A stretch of 64,000 bases of DNA from Bradyrhizobium sp. CCGB01 (lineage in GTDB: Bacteria > Pseudomonadota > Alphaproteobacteria > Rhizobiales > Xanthobacteraceae), in NCBI RefSeq assembly GCF_024199795.1, contig NZ_JANADK010000001.1, positions 4,030,001-4,094,000 of the forward strand. Direction: 5' to 3'. A program made the position numbers and the translations under genes. Positions 34,089 to 42,869 of this stretch are shown here, in pieces; within the stretch, counting starts at the first letter, position 1, and every line of letters starts with the position of its first letter. The notes under the pieces were generated by a model. It saw only the letters and a program-made list of their open reading frames with translations, ran no database searches and was not told the DNA's origin.

Positions 34089-35108
34089 CTACCCAGCAGC
34101 TTTCAAAGAACGCTTGGCCGCCTTCTGCCGAAGCTGATCCATGCGGCACTGCAATGGCTTCTTGTCGGGGCGCCAGCGCACGAGCTTCGTGCCATGCCGA
34201 AACCGACCACCCGGGACGTGGTCGAATGTCACTTCGACGACATAGGTCGGACGTACGGCCGTCCATTCAGCAGATCGCTTCGTTGACCACCGGCTTGGAC
34301 CCCCGGGTGTATTGCCGGTGAAGCTCTGCGAGATAACGATTTTCTCCAGCCGGTCGATGAGAGCCAGTCGATCGGACGCTCGGATGCCGGACGTAAATCC
34401 GACATGATGCAGCAGTCCGTCCTTGTCGTAGAGACCAAGCAACAACGAGCCGATCACCTTGCGATTGCCCTGCTTCTTCTCGGCGTAACGAAATCCGCCG
34501 ACGAAGCAATCGGCAGACCGAAGAAGCTTGATCTTCTGCATGCCGTCTCGGGTACCGCCTCGATAGGGCAGATCGAGGCGCTTTGCGACGACGCCGTTAT
34601 GATCCTCATTCACGGAACTGAGCCAAGCCTCGGCGTCTGCGACGTTGCGGCTTGCCGGCGATAGCCGAAAGACGCCGCCGACCACGAAGGCTTGCCGCGC
34701 CAGTCTTTCAAAGGTGGCACGGCGCTTCATAAGCGGCAGCTCGAAAAGGTCTCTCTTGCCAGACCGCAGCAAGTCAAAAACGATAAAGATCGCTGGCGTC
34801 TCCGCGGCGAGGCGCTTGATCCGGCTCGCCGCCGGATGGATGCGCTGAAGCAAGGCGTCGAACGAATAGCCGCCGTCCCGTTCAACGATCAGTTCACCGT
34901 CCAGAGTAAGCGCTTTCGGCGACAATGTGGTCGCTGCTGAAGCAATTTCTGTGAAATAGCGAACAAGGTCGCGGCCGCTCTTCGATTGCATGCTGGTCCG
35001 GCTGCCATCGCGGACCAAAAGACAGCGGAAGCCGTCCCACTTCGGCTCATATTGCCATTGCGCTCCGCGGGGCAATTGGGCGGCGAATTCGGCTTCCATG
35101 AGTTGCAT
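34089..35108 (-). CDS. ATP-dependent DNA ligase (LigD ligase-domain type, stand-alone)
   Basis: The 339-residue protein has the nucleotidyltransferase core with the adenylated lysine in YEPKWDGFRCLLVRDG (about residues 21-36) and DGELIVERDGGYSFDALL. KRLDLPYRGGTRDGMQKIK carries the second lysine motif, and a C-terminal OB-fold region has KVIGSLLLGLYDKDGLLHHVGF. It seals nicked duplex DNA. It lacks the polymerase and nuclease domains of full LigD, so it is like LigC-type helpers of bacterial end joining. No Ku gene is in the window. The PolX-like gene 3 kb away makes a DNA-repair theme. Confidence 0.93.
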   Translation of the reverse strand: MQLMEAEFAAQLPRGAQWQYEPKWDGFRCLLVRDGSRTSMQSKSGRDLVRYFTEIASAATTLSPKALTLDGELIVERDGGYSFDALLQRIHPAASRIKRLAAETPAIFIVFDLLRSGKRDLFELPLMKRRATFERLARQAFVVGGVFRLSPASRNVADAEAWLSSVNEDHNGVVAKRLDLPYRGGTRDGMQKIKLLRSADCFVGGFRYAEKKQGNRKVIGSLLLGLYDKDGLLHHVGFTSGIRASDRLALIDRLEKIVISQSFTGNTPGGPSRWSTKRSAEWTAVRPTYVVEVTFDHVPGGRFRHGTKLVRWRPDKKPLQCRMDQLRQKAAKRSLKAAG

Positions 35109-35462
35109 GCGAGATTCAAGCCTCTGGGGTGTTGTAAGACACGCATGGTCAAGCTCTTGATTTTGCCAAGCGAAGCTACCTTGAAACGTTCCTCCATCAT
35201 TTCATGCTGTGACCTAAAGCCTGATGTTGCAGGCAGCCCGTTCCTCGGATCTACGGCGACTCCAGCGAGCCAACCAGACAGTAGGCGGGCGTACTGGTCG
35301 GTGTGTAGTGTATGTGCGAAAACAGGATCGCTGAGCGCTTCGGCGACCAAATGGAATTGGAGTTCGATGTTCCGACGCCATCAACGGTGGCGCCGGAAGG
35401 TTCGCGCGGAGAATGGAAGCGGCCAGCTGATACGGTCCTCGATCCGGCGGAGGTTAGGTTGG

Positions 35463-35672
35463 ATGCTGACCACTACACCTCCCCACTACACCTCCGAAGC
35501 TGCCCGCCATCGTCAAGTAGCGGAGGAATTCCGGACGATGGCCGCCCACACGCCGCACGCATCTTTGCGTGAGCAAGATCTGGCGCTCGCGCAAGATTAC
35601 GACAAGCTGGCAGATAACGAGGACGGCGTAGCCAAAATCTCAGAGGCCTTCGCAACTGAGGCCACCCTTTGA
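35463..35672 (+). CDS. Small hypothetical helical protein
   Basis: A 69-residue frame from the ATG at 35463: MLTTTPPHYTSEAARHRQVAEEF, then RTMAAHTPHASLREQDLALAQDYDKLADNEDG. The charged helical pattern (RAxxxRxxAEEFRxMA, then LALAQDYDKLA) is what I recall from short rhizobial proteins that occur beside stress genes. There is no strong ribosome-binding site. Coding status is inferred from the amphipathic pattern. Confidence 0.45.
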   Translation: MLTTTPPHYTSEAARHRQVAEEFRTMAAHTPHASLREQDLALAQDYDKLADNEDGVAKISEAFATEATL

Positions 35673-35815
35673 TGCTCTTGCGATCGGCGCAAACGCCGAA
35701 AACGCCATGCCCCCCAGATGGCGGCTGCAACAACGACCCAGAAGCAAAATTGATGCTTCCGAACTGAGGCGGCACCCTCAATCATCCCACGGCGCGGATT
35801 TGTTCCAATTGGAGG

Positions 35816-36019
35816 CTAGTTTGGTGGCTGCAAACCCGGCGAGCGCAACCATTCGCTCATGTGCGAGCCAGTCTCGCACTGGCGTGCCTTTCGCAGAAGG
35901 TTCTCGCGCTCGACACCTGGAGAGATCTCCTTGGCTTCCTGGCGTAATCTGGTGGCTTCTGCTGCCAGTCGAGTTTCCAAATCGTCTGTCTGCTTGAAAC
36001 GACGCCGATGCTCTGTCAT
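35816..36019 (-). CDS. Small basic protein of the WLxSPGLQ family, copy 1
   Basis: The start at 36019 follows an AGGAAAGGAG ribosome-binding site and gives 67 residues. It opens MTEHRRRFKQTDDLETRL, has a charged helical middle (ATRLRQEAKEI) and ends RKARQCETGSHMSEWLRSPGLQPPN. The RRRFK start, the (R)KARQxET core and the EWLxSPGLQxP end recur in the proteins encoded at 55821-56069 and 56253-56432, so this is a family in the window. No function is known; the basic N-terminus could bind nucleic acid. Confidence 0.8.
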   Translation of the reverse strand: MTEHRRRFKQTDDLETRLAAEATRLRQEAKEISPGVERENLLRKARQCETGSHMSEWLRSPGLQPPN

Positions 36020-36340
36020 CGCGTGCTCCTTTCCTGTTGGAGGAAGGCGGGAGCGCGTGATGGGCGTTCTCATTACCGATAAATGCCACGGGCCGCGCGG
36101 TGATGGACTAACCGTACATCAATCCGGCGTCGCGCCATGCCAACTTAGGTTAACCGACCGGGAACTATATTTTTGCAGGCAGCACGAACTTTTTCGAGAA
36201 CCAGTCGGCGATGCACAGTTTTCCTCAATAGCGCTGCACCGCAACAGAGCAACGCGATCCGAATCGAAGCCGTTCCATCGGATTTTCAGCCTCCTTCGTA
36301 AACCATCGGTCTCCGCAATGCGCCTTCTGGTGGCTCGGCG

Positions 36341-36547
36341 CTAGTCTTCAACCCGTTTGCGTAAGCATTGCCGCTCGGAAGGCGACACCAGCGGGCGCTG
36401 CTGCAGCAGCTTTTCAGACACTTGAAGCGCCTCGCGGGAACGCGCCACCAGCTCGCCGGTAAGTCTTGTGCCCCTGTGAATGCGATCAATGGACCAGGAA
36501 GCTTCTTGCTCGCTCCGATCGGAAACCCTCTGCCACTTGGTAAGCAT
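36341..36547 (-). CDS. Small hypothetical helical protein
   Basis: A 68-residue frame from the ATG at 36547: MLTKWQRVSDRSEQEASWSID, then GTRLTGELVARSREALQVSEKLLQQRPLV. The second half predicts one amphipathic helix with regular Leu/Val spacing. A GCGAGGG stretch precedes the start. I recognise no family. The gap 36020-36340 on either side shows no other gene. Confidence 0.45.
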   Translation of the reverse strand: MLTKWQRVSDRSEQEASWSIDRIHRGTRLTGELVARSREALQVSEKLLQQRPLVSPSERQCLRKRVED

Positions 36548-36754
36548 GGCAAAGCCCTCGCAACATCTCACTTAGCAGTGTTTACGCCCCAATTGAGCCA
36601 TCGGCTAGGTCAAACCAGCGATTGGCGCGCATCTCGGTCCCTTCGCGGAGCTCCGCTCCATCGGGTCAAAGCGCATTTTCTCCAAAGCTTAACATGTCTG
36701 AATCGCAAGCCACAAAAATTTGGTAGGATCGGCTTTTCCCTTGCGGGGCAGCTC

Positions 36755-36955
36755 ATGTTCGACACGGCAACCACCGCGCTTTTGCGCGCGGTCCTCGACG
36801 AAGTGTGCGAAAGCCTTTCGCACCGCGAGATCGGAGCTCGTACCCACGTCGCTTCGAAGATCCTGGAGGCCGCCACCAGAGGCGAGGTTTCACCCGACGG
36901 CCTCAGGCAGGTCGGCCGCGATGCCCTATCCCGCGCGCCCACGATGTGGCGCTGA
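36755..36955 (+). CDS. Small conserved hypothetical protein (MFDTATTALLRAVLDEVC type)
   Basis: The 66-residue protein reads MFDTATTALLRAVLDEVCESLS, then GARTHVASKILEAATRGEVSPDGLRQVG. This arrangement of two helices is one I recall as widespread in Bradyrhizobium-like genomes without a known function. GGGGCAG lies just before the ATG. It is followed 17 bases later by another small gene on the same strand. Confidence 0.72.
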   Translation: MFDTATTALLRAVLDEVCESLSHREIGARTHVASKILEAATRGEVSPDGLRQVGRDALSRAPTMWR

Positions 36956-36972
36956 TCACACCGGGGCGGGGG

Positions 36973-37389
36973 ATGAACTTCCAGGTGACGGTCCTCAAGG
37001 TCTTGGTCAGCTATCCGGATGGCTTCGCCGTGATGGACGATCTCAAGCGGGACATGGCCATCCTGGCGACCAGCGGCCGCGATTGGGCGGACCGCACCAG
37101 GCGCATGGCCGCGCGCGTGCCGGATCTTGACATCTTTTCACAAGGGCTGGTCGAACGCATAAATGGGGGATGGAAGATCACGGCCCGGGGGCGAGCAGTG
37201 CTCGAAGTCATGGAAGCTCGTGCCGCGGCGTCCGAGACGATCCAGGAGCCTTCTTTTGAGGAGACGATCGTAACCTCGCCGACGCCCGTTCCTCCGCTGC
37301 GGCAGACCGCTGATCGGGCCAAGCGGCGGCGCGAACGCCATGCACGTCGCCGCGAGGCGCGCGAACGGGCGAGAGCCAACGCCTCCTGA
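36973..37389 (+). CDS. Small winged-helix-like protein with a basic C-terminus
   Basis: The ATG at 36973 follows GGGGCGGGGG and gives 138 residues. Residues 1-85 (FQVTVLKVLVSYPDGFAVMDDLKRDMAILATSG, then GLVERINGGWKITARGRAVLEVME) resemble a winged helix-turn-helix: recognition-helix region, then wing (NGGWKIT). The tail (about 110-138) is a run of Arg/Lys/Ala (RAKRRRERHARRREARERA). A DNA-binding role is inferred from this layout. It probably shares a transcript with the preceding small gene. Confidence 0.75.
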   Translation: MNFQVTVLKVLVSYPDGFAVMDDLKRDMAILATSGRDWADRTRRMAARVPDLDIFSQGLVERINGGWKITARGRAVLEVMEARAAASETIQEPSFEETIVTSPTPVPPLRQTADRAKRRRERHARRREARERARANAS

Positions 37390-37500
37390 ATTGAGATCAA
37401 ACTCCAGGAAAGAAGCCGCCAGCTCGACGCGGCGGCCTGGTTGGTTCCGGACTGTCGATAGCCTCCCAAGCGACAAGCGCACCGCCGTTACACCGGCTCC

Positions 37501-38064
37501 TTACAGAGCCGGCAAGGTGCGGAAGTAAGAGGAGGGGAGCCGAACTCGCGCCCGATCGCCAGGCGCGACCGTGCCGCCGGTTCGCACCACGCCAAGTACC
37601 CCACATTTGAAGGGAGGGGCCGTTTCTGCCGACGAGAGCACGCGCCGTTTCAAGCCCGCCCGGAAGCGATCGATGAGGACGCAGGGCGTCCGGAGGCCGG
37701 TCAGTTCAACGATCGCCTTGGGTCCGAACTCAATGAGGGTTCCGATCGGGATCCTTTCTAGGTCAAGCCCGGCAGTGGTAATGTTCTCGCCGAGATCACC
37801 CGCGCCGACCTCGAAGCCAGCTTCGAGGAGGTTTGCGAAGAGCTCGGATGGGATCCGGTGAATCTGGCGGAGGTTGGGTAGGCGGGGCCGGCGACGGGCG
37901 AGATAGCGGTGCTGGACGAATGCGCCGGCGTGGGCATCGCCTTCGACGCCATGGCCTTCCATCAGGACTATGTGGTCCAAGGCTGGTTTGCTGAAGTGAT
38001 GTCCGCGATCGGCGGCGACCGCCACCACCGTTCCTTCGAGCGAGAGATCGTGCGCCTGCGGCAT
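37501..38064 (-). CDS. MOSC domain protein
   Basis: The 187-residue protein has the MOSC pattern: GVEGDAHAGAFVQHRY (about residues 38-53), GDLGENITTAGLDLERIPIGTLI (about 88-110), and the conserved cysteine in LRTPCVLIDRF (about 128). MOSC domains, related to molybdenum cofactor sulfurase C-termini, bind sulfur or molybdopterin and feature in detoxification of N-hydroxylated bases. Its ATG overlaps the stop of the PolX/PHP gene by one base (TGATG), so the two are co-translated. The biological role here is unknown. Confidence 0.9.
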   Translation of the reverse strand: MPQAHDLSLEGTVVAVAADRGHHFSKPALDHIVLMEGHGVEGDAHAGAFVQHRYLARRRPRLPNLRQIHRIPSELFANLLEAGFEVGAGDLGENITTAGLDLERIPIGTLIEFGPKAIVELTGLRTPCVLIDRFRAGLKRRVLSSAETAPPFKCGVLGVVRTGGTVAPGDRARVRLPSSYFRTLPAL

Positions 38065-39746
38065 CAGGCGGCGCGGGTGAGCGAGCGCCGCTTCTGACGG
38101 AGGTGGCGCGTGATCTCAGGAAGCCTCATCGCGTTCAGAACCCGGTCGGCAGGGACGCCGCCCTTGCGGGCCATCTCGACGCCCCAGTGCATGTGGTCGA
38201 GCTCCGGGATCGAGTGCGCGTCCGGATTGATGCTCATCATACAGCCGGCGTCGAGGGCCGCCTGGTGCCACCGCCAATCCAGGTCGAGCCGCCATGGGTG
38301 GGCGTTGATCTCCACGACCACGTCGTGTTTGGCGCAGGCCCGCAGCACTTTCTCGACGTCGATTTCGTAGCCCGGCCGCCGCTGGAGCTGCCGGCCGGTC
38401 ATGTGGCCGATGATGGTGGTGTGAGGATCGGAGATTGCCCGAAGAAGACGCTCCGTCTGCGTCTTGCGGTCCAGTTTGAAGCGGCCGTGGATGCTGGCGA
38501 CCACGAAGTCGAAGCGCTCCAGCACGTCGTCCGGATAATCCAATGACCCGTCGGCCAGGATGTCGGATTCGATGCCTTTCAGTATCCGGAAATCCTTGCC
38601 GAACCGCCTGTTCAGCCGGTCGGCTTCCCTGTGCTGCCGAGCGATTTCCTCGACGGATAGACCGCCAGCGTAGTGGGCGGATTTGGAATGATCGGCCACG
38701 CCGAAATATTCAAACCCGCGTTGCCGCGTGGCCTTGGCCATGATCTCCAAGGTCTCGGTCCCGTCCGAGGCATCAGTGTGGCAGTGTAGGATTCCGCGAA
38801 GGTCCTGGTCGGTGACCAGCTTCGGCAACTTGCCCTTCAGAGCCAACTCGACCTCGTCCCGCCCCTCCCGGAGTTCGGGATCGATGAAGGGCAGACCGAG
38901 GGCGCGATAGATGTCGGCCTCCTCGCCGGCGATCAGGGTGCGCCCCTTGTGCAAGCCCTCGGCTTCCAACCGCATCTCTTTCTCGGCGGCCAACGCCTGG
39001 AGCTGCTCGATGTGGGCGGGGGAGCCGGTCGCGAAAAGAAGGGTGGCGCCGAAGTGCCCGTGGTCGGACAGGCGGATCTGCAGTGCGTCCGGGGGCGACA
39101 GCTTCGAAATCTTGCCGGCCTTGGGAGCCTCCGCAACGATCGTGAAGTCGCCGACAAGTTCGCAGCCTCGGCGGAAGTCGCCTGCAATCGTGACGCGCTT
39201 CTGCTCTGGCTGGGTCTTGCGGATCGAATCCTTGGCGTGTGCGAGCAAGGCGGCGGCGCGGTGCAGATGGAGGCGACCTTCTCCGCTTTTCGCGATGACC
39301 AGGTTCTGCAGGATCTTGGTCTGAAGCGCCGCGCCGAACCCTTTGGCCTTCTTGATGCGATCGTCCTTGGCGGCGGCCTCCAGCTCGGAGAGCGAGGTGA
39401 TGGCCAGGTCTTTATAAAGACGCAGCACTTTGTCCGGGCGGAGACCGGGCACGGCAAGCATCTCGAGCACGCCAGCAGGAATCTCCTTTCGCAGCTTTTC
39501 AAGGCTGGGATGCGTGCCTGTCTTGTGAAGCTTGCCAATGATGTCGGCGATCGCGTCGCCGACGCCGGGAATCTCGGTGAGCCGGTCTTCGGCAACGAGC
39601 ACATGAAGAGGGATCGCAAGGGCCACCAGGCTGTCCGCGGCACGTGAATAGGCTTTTGCCCGATACGGATTGCCGCCACGCAAGGCGGTGCGCTGCGCGT
39701 ATTCACGCAGAAGACTTGCCACGGCGCGGGTATCGAGGGACGGCAC
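38064..39746 (-). CDS. PolX-PHP family protein with a degenerate polymerase site
   Basis: The 560-residue protein begins with a GTG at 39746, directly after an upstream stop. Residues 1-100 are helix-hairpin-helix DNA-binding units (LTEIPGVGDAIADIIGKL). Residues 110-320 are a family X polymerase region, and 335-560 a PHP phosphoesterase domain with HCHTDASDG, GVADHSKSAHYAGG, GIESDIL, INAHPWRLDLDW and NPDAHS. The PHP metal ligands look complete. The polymerase palm has DFRRGCELVGDFTIV, where active enzymes have GDxD, and the third catalytic Asp is not seen either. So it probably acts as a nuclease or phosphatase on DNA ends rather than a polymerase. Confidence 0.92.
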   Translation of the reverse strand: MPSLDTRAVASLLREYAQRTALRGGNPYRAKAYSRAADSLVALAIPLHVLVAEDRLTEIPGVGDAIADIIGKLHKTGTHPSLEKLRKEIPAGVLEMLAVPGLRPDKVLRLYKDLAITSLSELEAAAKDDRIKKAKGFGAALQTKILQNLVIAKSGEGRLHLHRAAALLAHAKDSIRKTQPEQKRVTIAGDFRRGCELVGDFTIVAEAPKAGKISKLSPPDALQIRLSDHGHFGATLLFATGSPAHIEQLQALAAEKEMRLEAEGLHKGRTLIAGEEADIYRALGLPFIDPELREGRDEVELALKGKLPKLVTDQDLRGILHCHTDASDGTETLEIMAKATRQRGFEYFGVADHSKSAHYAGGLSVEEIARQHREADRLNRRFGKDFRILKGIESDILADGSLDYPDDVLERFDFVVASIHGRFKLDRKTQTERLLRAISDPHTTIIGHMTGRQLQRRPGYEIDVEKVLRACAKHDVVVEINAHPWRLDLDWRWHQAALDAGCMMSINPDAHSIPELDHMHWGVEMARKGGVPADRVLNAMRLPEITRHLRQKRRSLTRAA

Positions 39747-40031
39747 TCAACTGGCCTCGCGACTTGTGTCCTGCGGCGCCGCCGAGCCTAAGCGACCTTG
39801 GGTTCTCGAACCGTCATCCGGACGGCGATCGAGAGACTTCTCGAGCTTTTGTGCTGCCCGAAAGTCTTCGAGGTGCTGGATATTCGGGCCAAAAGCGGCC
39901 TCTTTCTTGAGAAGATTATAGATTCGTCCCGCCACAAGCTGCAGATGTCTTATCCTGCCCTGCGGCATCGATCTCGCCTTGCAAAGAGCTCGGACGGCGT
40001 AGGCCCGTAAGTAATCAAAAGCGTCTGACAT
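39747..40031 (-). CDS. Small hypothetical protein at the head of the PolX-MOSC operon
   Basis: The ATG at 40031 gives 94 residues: MSDAFDYLRAYAVRALCKARSM, then QGRIRHLQLVAGRIYNLLKKEA, NIQHLEDFRAAQKLEKSLDRR and a polar tail. It predicts as helical and basic. The stop is immediately followed by the GTG of the PolX gene, so translation is coupled. I recall similar short proteins in Bradyrhizobium stress regions but know no function. The ORF remains open upstream, but without a better start. Confidence 0.7.
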   Translation of the reverse strand: MSDAFDYLRAYAVRALCKARSMPQGRIRHLQLVAGRIYNLLKKEAAFGPNIQHLEDFRAAQKLEKSLDRRPDDGSRTQGRLGSAAPQDTSREAS

Positions 40032-40140
40032 GTCGGTAAAACGCCGACGATAGTCTTTTGTTCTTTCGGTCGGCGGTTGGCGGCAAAAGCAAAGATTGTT
40101 GCAAGCGCTGGTCGGTCGCGATCTGGCTTCGAGAGTACTT

Positions 40141-41298
40141 TTAGGCAGCTTCCTTCGCACCGATGGTATCGGCCATCCGGGCTCCTCTGGTGCCAAGGGG
40201 CTTCGGCGCACCCGTCGTGGTGTCCCGCGCCGTCTGGTGCTCCATCTCAGCGTTGAGCTCCGCGCCGAGCAGGATAACGATCGCGGAAATCCAAAGCCAA
40301 GTCATGAAGCCGATCACGGCACCCAGCGATCCATAGGTCTGGTTGAACGTGCCGAAATTGGCCGCATACCAGGAGAACAGGCCGGACGCCGCGAGCCAGA
40401 GCAACGTGGCTGCCGAGCTACCCCAAGTGATCCAGTGCCAGCGCGGCGCTTCGCGGCTGGGTCCGAAGCGATAGACGCAGGCGATGGCCACGGCGAGCGC
40501 GACGAACATTGCAGGCCAACGGGCGATCCGGATCAGAAGGTCGGCGAAGTTCGACAGGTAGAGATAATTGAGCGCGACTGGTACTACGACGACGGCGGCA
40601 AGGGCCGACAGCACGAAAACGATCCCGGCCACCGTGAAGGAAAGAGAAATGGCGTTCAGCTTGAAGAAGCCGCGCTTCTCGTTCTCGCCGTAGACGATGT
40701 TCAGTGTGTCGAAAAGCGCCTTCATCGCAGCGTTGGCGCTCCAGAGAGAGATGACAAGTCCTACGGCGAATGTCAGTCCGAGAGTGCGGTCCCCTTTCGA
40801 GCTCACGCGGGTGAGCTGCTCGCGCGCCACGTCAATGGCGCCACCCGGCACGAAGCTTGCGATGTCGTCCAGATGCTTCGCGATGCTGCCGGGATCGGTA
40901 AAGATCCCGTAGATGGCGACGAGGGCGGCCAGCGCCGGGAAAATCGCCAGGATGCTATAGTAGGTCATGCCTGCTGCAAGAGCCAAAATGCGGTGGTCGC
41001 CGATGTTGGCATAGACCCGCCACAGAATGTCCTTCCATCCCTTCGTGGGGATCTCGGCGGGCGAGGCGGCCCGACGTCCGCGGTCCTCCCCTTCTACGGC
41101 GAGGCCGGCCAGTGAGGCATCTTGCCTCGCATCGGATTGCGAAGGAAGATCCTTGGACGGCTTCTGTCGATCATCCTTTTGGTTGGTCGGTACCAAGCGC
41201 TCGATCAGAAAAGCGGTCGCCATCAGGCCGAGCGCCGTAGCGATGCTCAAGCCATCGAGGCCGGTTCGCGAGCGGCGTTCCATCTTATTGTCGTCCAT
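40141..41298 (-). CDS. YihY/virulence factor BrkB family membrane protein
   Basis: The 385-residue protein starts behind GGAGGAG at 41298. Residues 1-100 have one early hydrophobic helix and a polar linker. Residues 105-370 are the YihY domain with about six membrane helices (YYSILAIFPALAALVAIYGIF, AVGLVISLWSANAAMKAL, and VPVALNYLYLSNF), and the family phrase TYGSLGAVIGFMTWLWISA. YihY proteins were once called RNase BN and are now viewed as inner-membrane proteins of unclear function. It lies 59 bases downstream of the second DUF892 gene and may share its EcfG transcript. Confidence 0.92.
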   Translation of the reverse strand: MDDNKMERRSRTGLDGLSIATALGLMATAFLIERLVPTNQKDDRQKPSKDLPSQSDARQDASLAGLAVEGEDRGRRAASPAEIPTKGWKDILWRVYANIGDHRILALAAGMTYYSILAIFPALAALVAIYGIFTDPGSIAKHLDDIASFVPGGAIDVAREQLTRVSSKGDRTLGLTFAVGLVISLWSANAAMKALFDTLNIVYGENEKRGFFKLNAISLSFTVAGIVFVLSALAAVVVVPVALNYLYLSNFADLLIRIARWPAMFVALAVAIACVYRFGPSREAPRWHWITWGSSAATLLWLAASGLFSWYAANFGTFNQTYGSLGAVIGFMTWLWISAIVILLGAELNAEMEHQTARDTTTGAPKPLGTRGARMADTIGAKEAA

Positions 41299-41357
41299 AT
41301 CTCCTCCGCCCGCGAGGGCCGCTCACGTGCTGATCAAAGCCTCCTCTACGAGCGCGC

Positions 41358-41861
41358 TTACGCGGCTTTCCGGTTGACGCTCCGCAGCGCCATTGTGTTG
41401 AGCTTCTCGTCGGTCGCCTTTTCCTCATCGAGGTTCTGCTGCAGGACCGAGGCGCAGTCGTCGCGGCCGAGCATCTTCGCCCATGCGATCAGCGTGCCGT
41501 AGCGCGTAATCTCGTAGTGCTCCACGGCCTGGGCGGCGGCGATGAGCGCCGCGTCGAGGACCTGCTTGTCTTCGACGTCACCGGCGACATCGCTCGCTTC
41601 CTCCAGAATGCCGTCGATCGCCGGGCAATCGACTCCTTGGATCTCCACGTCGTGCATCTGGAAGACCTTTTCGAGCCGCGTTATCTGGCCCTTGGTCTCG
41701 GAGAGGTGGGTCTGGAAGCCGTTCTTGAGGCCGGGGTCGGTCGCCTTCTCGATCATGTCAGGCAGATTTTTTTCGATCTGCTGCTCGGCATAGTAAATGT
41801 CCTTGAGCGTGTGCACGAACAGGTCGTTCAGCGTTTTGATGCCCTTGGTGAAAAAGCCCAT
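41358..41861 (-). CDS. DUF892 (YciE/YciF-type) ferritin-like protein, copy 2
   Basis: The 167-residue protein begins MGFFTKGIKTLNDLFVHTLKDIYYAEQQI and carries ETKGQITRLEKVFQMHDVE and AQAVEHYEITRYGTLIAWA, aligned through the same positions as copy 1 at 24158-24673. Both end in a short basic tail. It is preceded by a close EcfG promoter match (41892-41916), and YihY follows. The family is stress-induced and ferritin-like; catalytic activity is unproven. Confidence 0.93.
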   Translation of the reverse strand: MGFFTKGIKTLNDLFVHTLKDIYYAEQQIEKNLPDMIEKATDPGLKNGFQTHLSETKGQITRLEKVFQMHDVEIQGVDCPAIDGILEEASDVAGDVEDKQVLDAALIAAAQAVEHYEITRYGTLIAWAKMLGRDDCASVLQQNLDEEKATDEKLNTMALRSVNRKAA

Positions 41862-41891
41862 GGCGTCCTCCAGCGTTTGCTTCGTCCTGCA

Positions 41892-41916
41892 AACCGCCGG
41901 CGCTGAGGACTGTTCC
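41892..41916 (-). promoter_or_regulatory. EcfG-type promoter of DUF892 copy 2
   Basis: Reading the minus strand, GGAAC (41916-41912) is followed after 17 bases by GTT (41894-41892), matching GGAAC-N16-nGTT. The -10 element is 31 bases before the DUF892 start at 41861. This is the same spacing and layout as the promoter of DUF892 copy 1. Confidence 0.75.
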
Positions 41917-41922
41917 TAAGCG

Positions 41923-42237
41923 TCACAACGTGACGATTTCCTGGGCGCGAACGACGATTTCCTCCTGCCCGAGCTCGGTCTCCAGCCTCTCACCCAGAGC
42001 GCGCCAGTAGTCGGTGAGAAGGTGGTCCGCCATGACTTCGACGATCGCAATACTGTCGCGCTCAGTGCCGCCGCCGCGCTGCCACAGGCCTTGCCCCGGC
42101 GTGCGGACGAAGCTGGTGGCCCCGCCGAACTCGTCGGTGAGCTCTTTGAGAAGATGCTCGAACCATTCCTGCAGTACCCTTTCGCCGCGGCCCGTCTCCT
42201 TGGGCAGCAGGATCTGCACGAGATAGGAGGGGGTCAT
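41923..42237 (-). CDS. Small hypothetical protein, coupled to the isochorismatase gene
   Basis: The ATG at 42237 overlaps the upstream isochorismatase stop (ATGA) and gives 104 residues. Sequence includes YLVQILLPKETGRGERVLQEWFEHLL, DEFGGATSFVRTPGQGLW, DSIAIVEVMADHL and DYWRALGERLETELGQEEIVVRAQEI. This alternation of strands and helices looks like a small ferredoxin-like alpha/beta fold. I recognise no named family. It ends the SemiSWEET-isochorismatase operon. Confidence 0.78.
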   Translation of the reverse strand: MTPSYLVQILLPKETGRGERVLQEWFEHLLKELTDEFGGATSFVRTPGQGLWQRGGGTERDSIAIVEVMADHLLTDYWRALGERLETELGQEEIVVRAQEIVTL

Positions 42238-42869
42238 GCCAGAGGTCTTGTGGCGTTGCCGGGCCAGGCGGCGAGAAGAGTTTCCGTCGTCACGCACTCG
42301 ACCTGCTGCCCGAACCGGTTCATGTAGATGTTCATCATGGAATCGTGGGTCTCGTCGGCGGAACTGCAGAGCGCATCGGTCACGAGAATGACCCGGAAGC
42401 CCCAATCGACCGCGCCCAGTACCGTGGCCAGGACGCAGACGTCCGTCTCGCCGCCGGTGACGATAATGGTGTCGACAGACGCGTTTCGCAGAAGGGCGTG
42501 TAGATCGCTCCCGGTCCAGGGCGAATAGACGTGTTTGTCGTAGGTGCGGGCTGGCGGAACGAAGCGGGCAAGCTCCGGCACCAGATCGATCATGTCCGGG
42601 CCCAGCTCATTGATGGTCATCGAGCTCCAGCGCTCGTAGTAGCGTCGCCACATCCCGGAACCCTCACCGGGATTTCTCGCCGGGATGAAACGGGTGAAGG
42701 CAGTGCGTTCGGGATGTGCCGCCGTTATCTCGACGATGTTTGGCAAAACGCGCGAGAGCCATGGCATCTTCCATTTCGTCCGTTCCGCGAACATGCGCTG
42801 CATGTCAACGCAGATATGGATCGCACTGGCGCCGGGAGGCCCGTAGCTCAGCTCACCGTCTTTCGACAT
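42234..42869 (-). CDS. Isochorismatase-family cysteine hydrolase
   Basis: The ATG at 42869, behind GAGGAGGGAG, gives 211 residues. The catalytic triad of the family is visible: Asp in HICVDMQRMF (about residue 21), Lys in YDKHVYSPW (about 107) and Cys in GGETDVCVLAT (about 142). Relatives cleave isochorismate, nicotinamide or other amides. Substrate cannot be assigned. It sits between the SemiSWEET gene (17-base overlap) and a small downstream gene (four-base overlap), so the three are one operon. Confidence 0.9.
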   Translation of the reverse strand: MSKDGELSYGPPGASAIHICVDMQRMFAERTKWKMPWLSRVLPNIVEITAAHPERTAFTRFIPARNPGEGSGMWRRYYERWSSMTINELGPDMIDLVPELARFVPPARTYDKHVYSPWTGSDLHALLRNASVDTIIVTGGETDVCVLATVLGAVDWGFRVILVTDALCSSADETHDSMMNIYMNRFGQQVECVTTETLLAAWPGNATRPLA

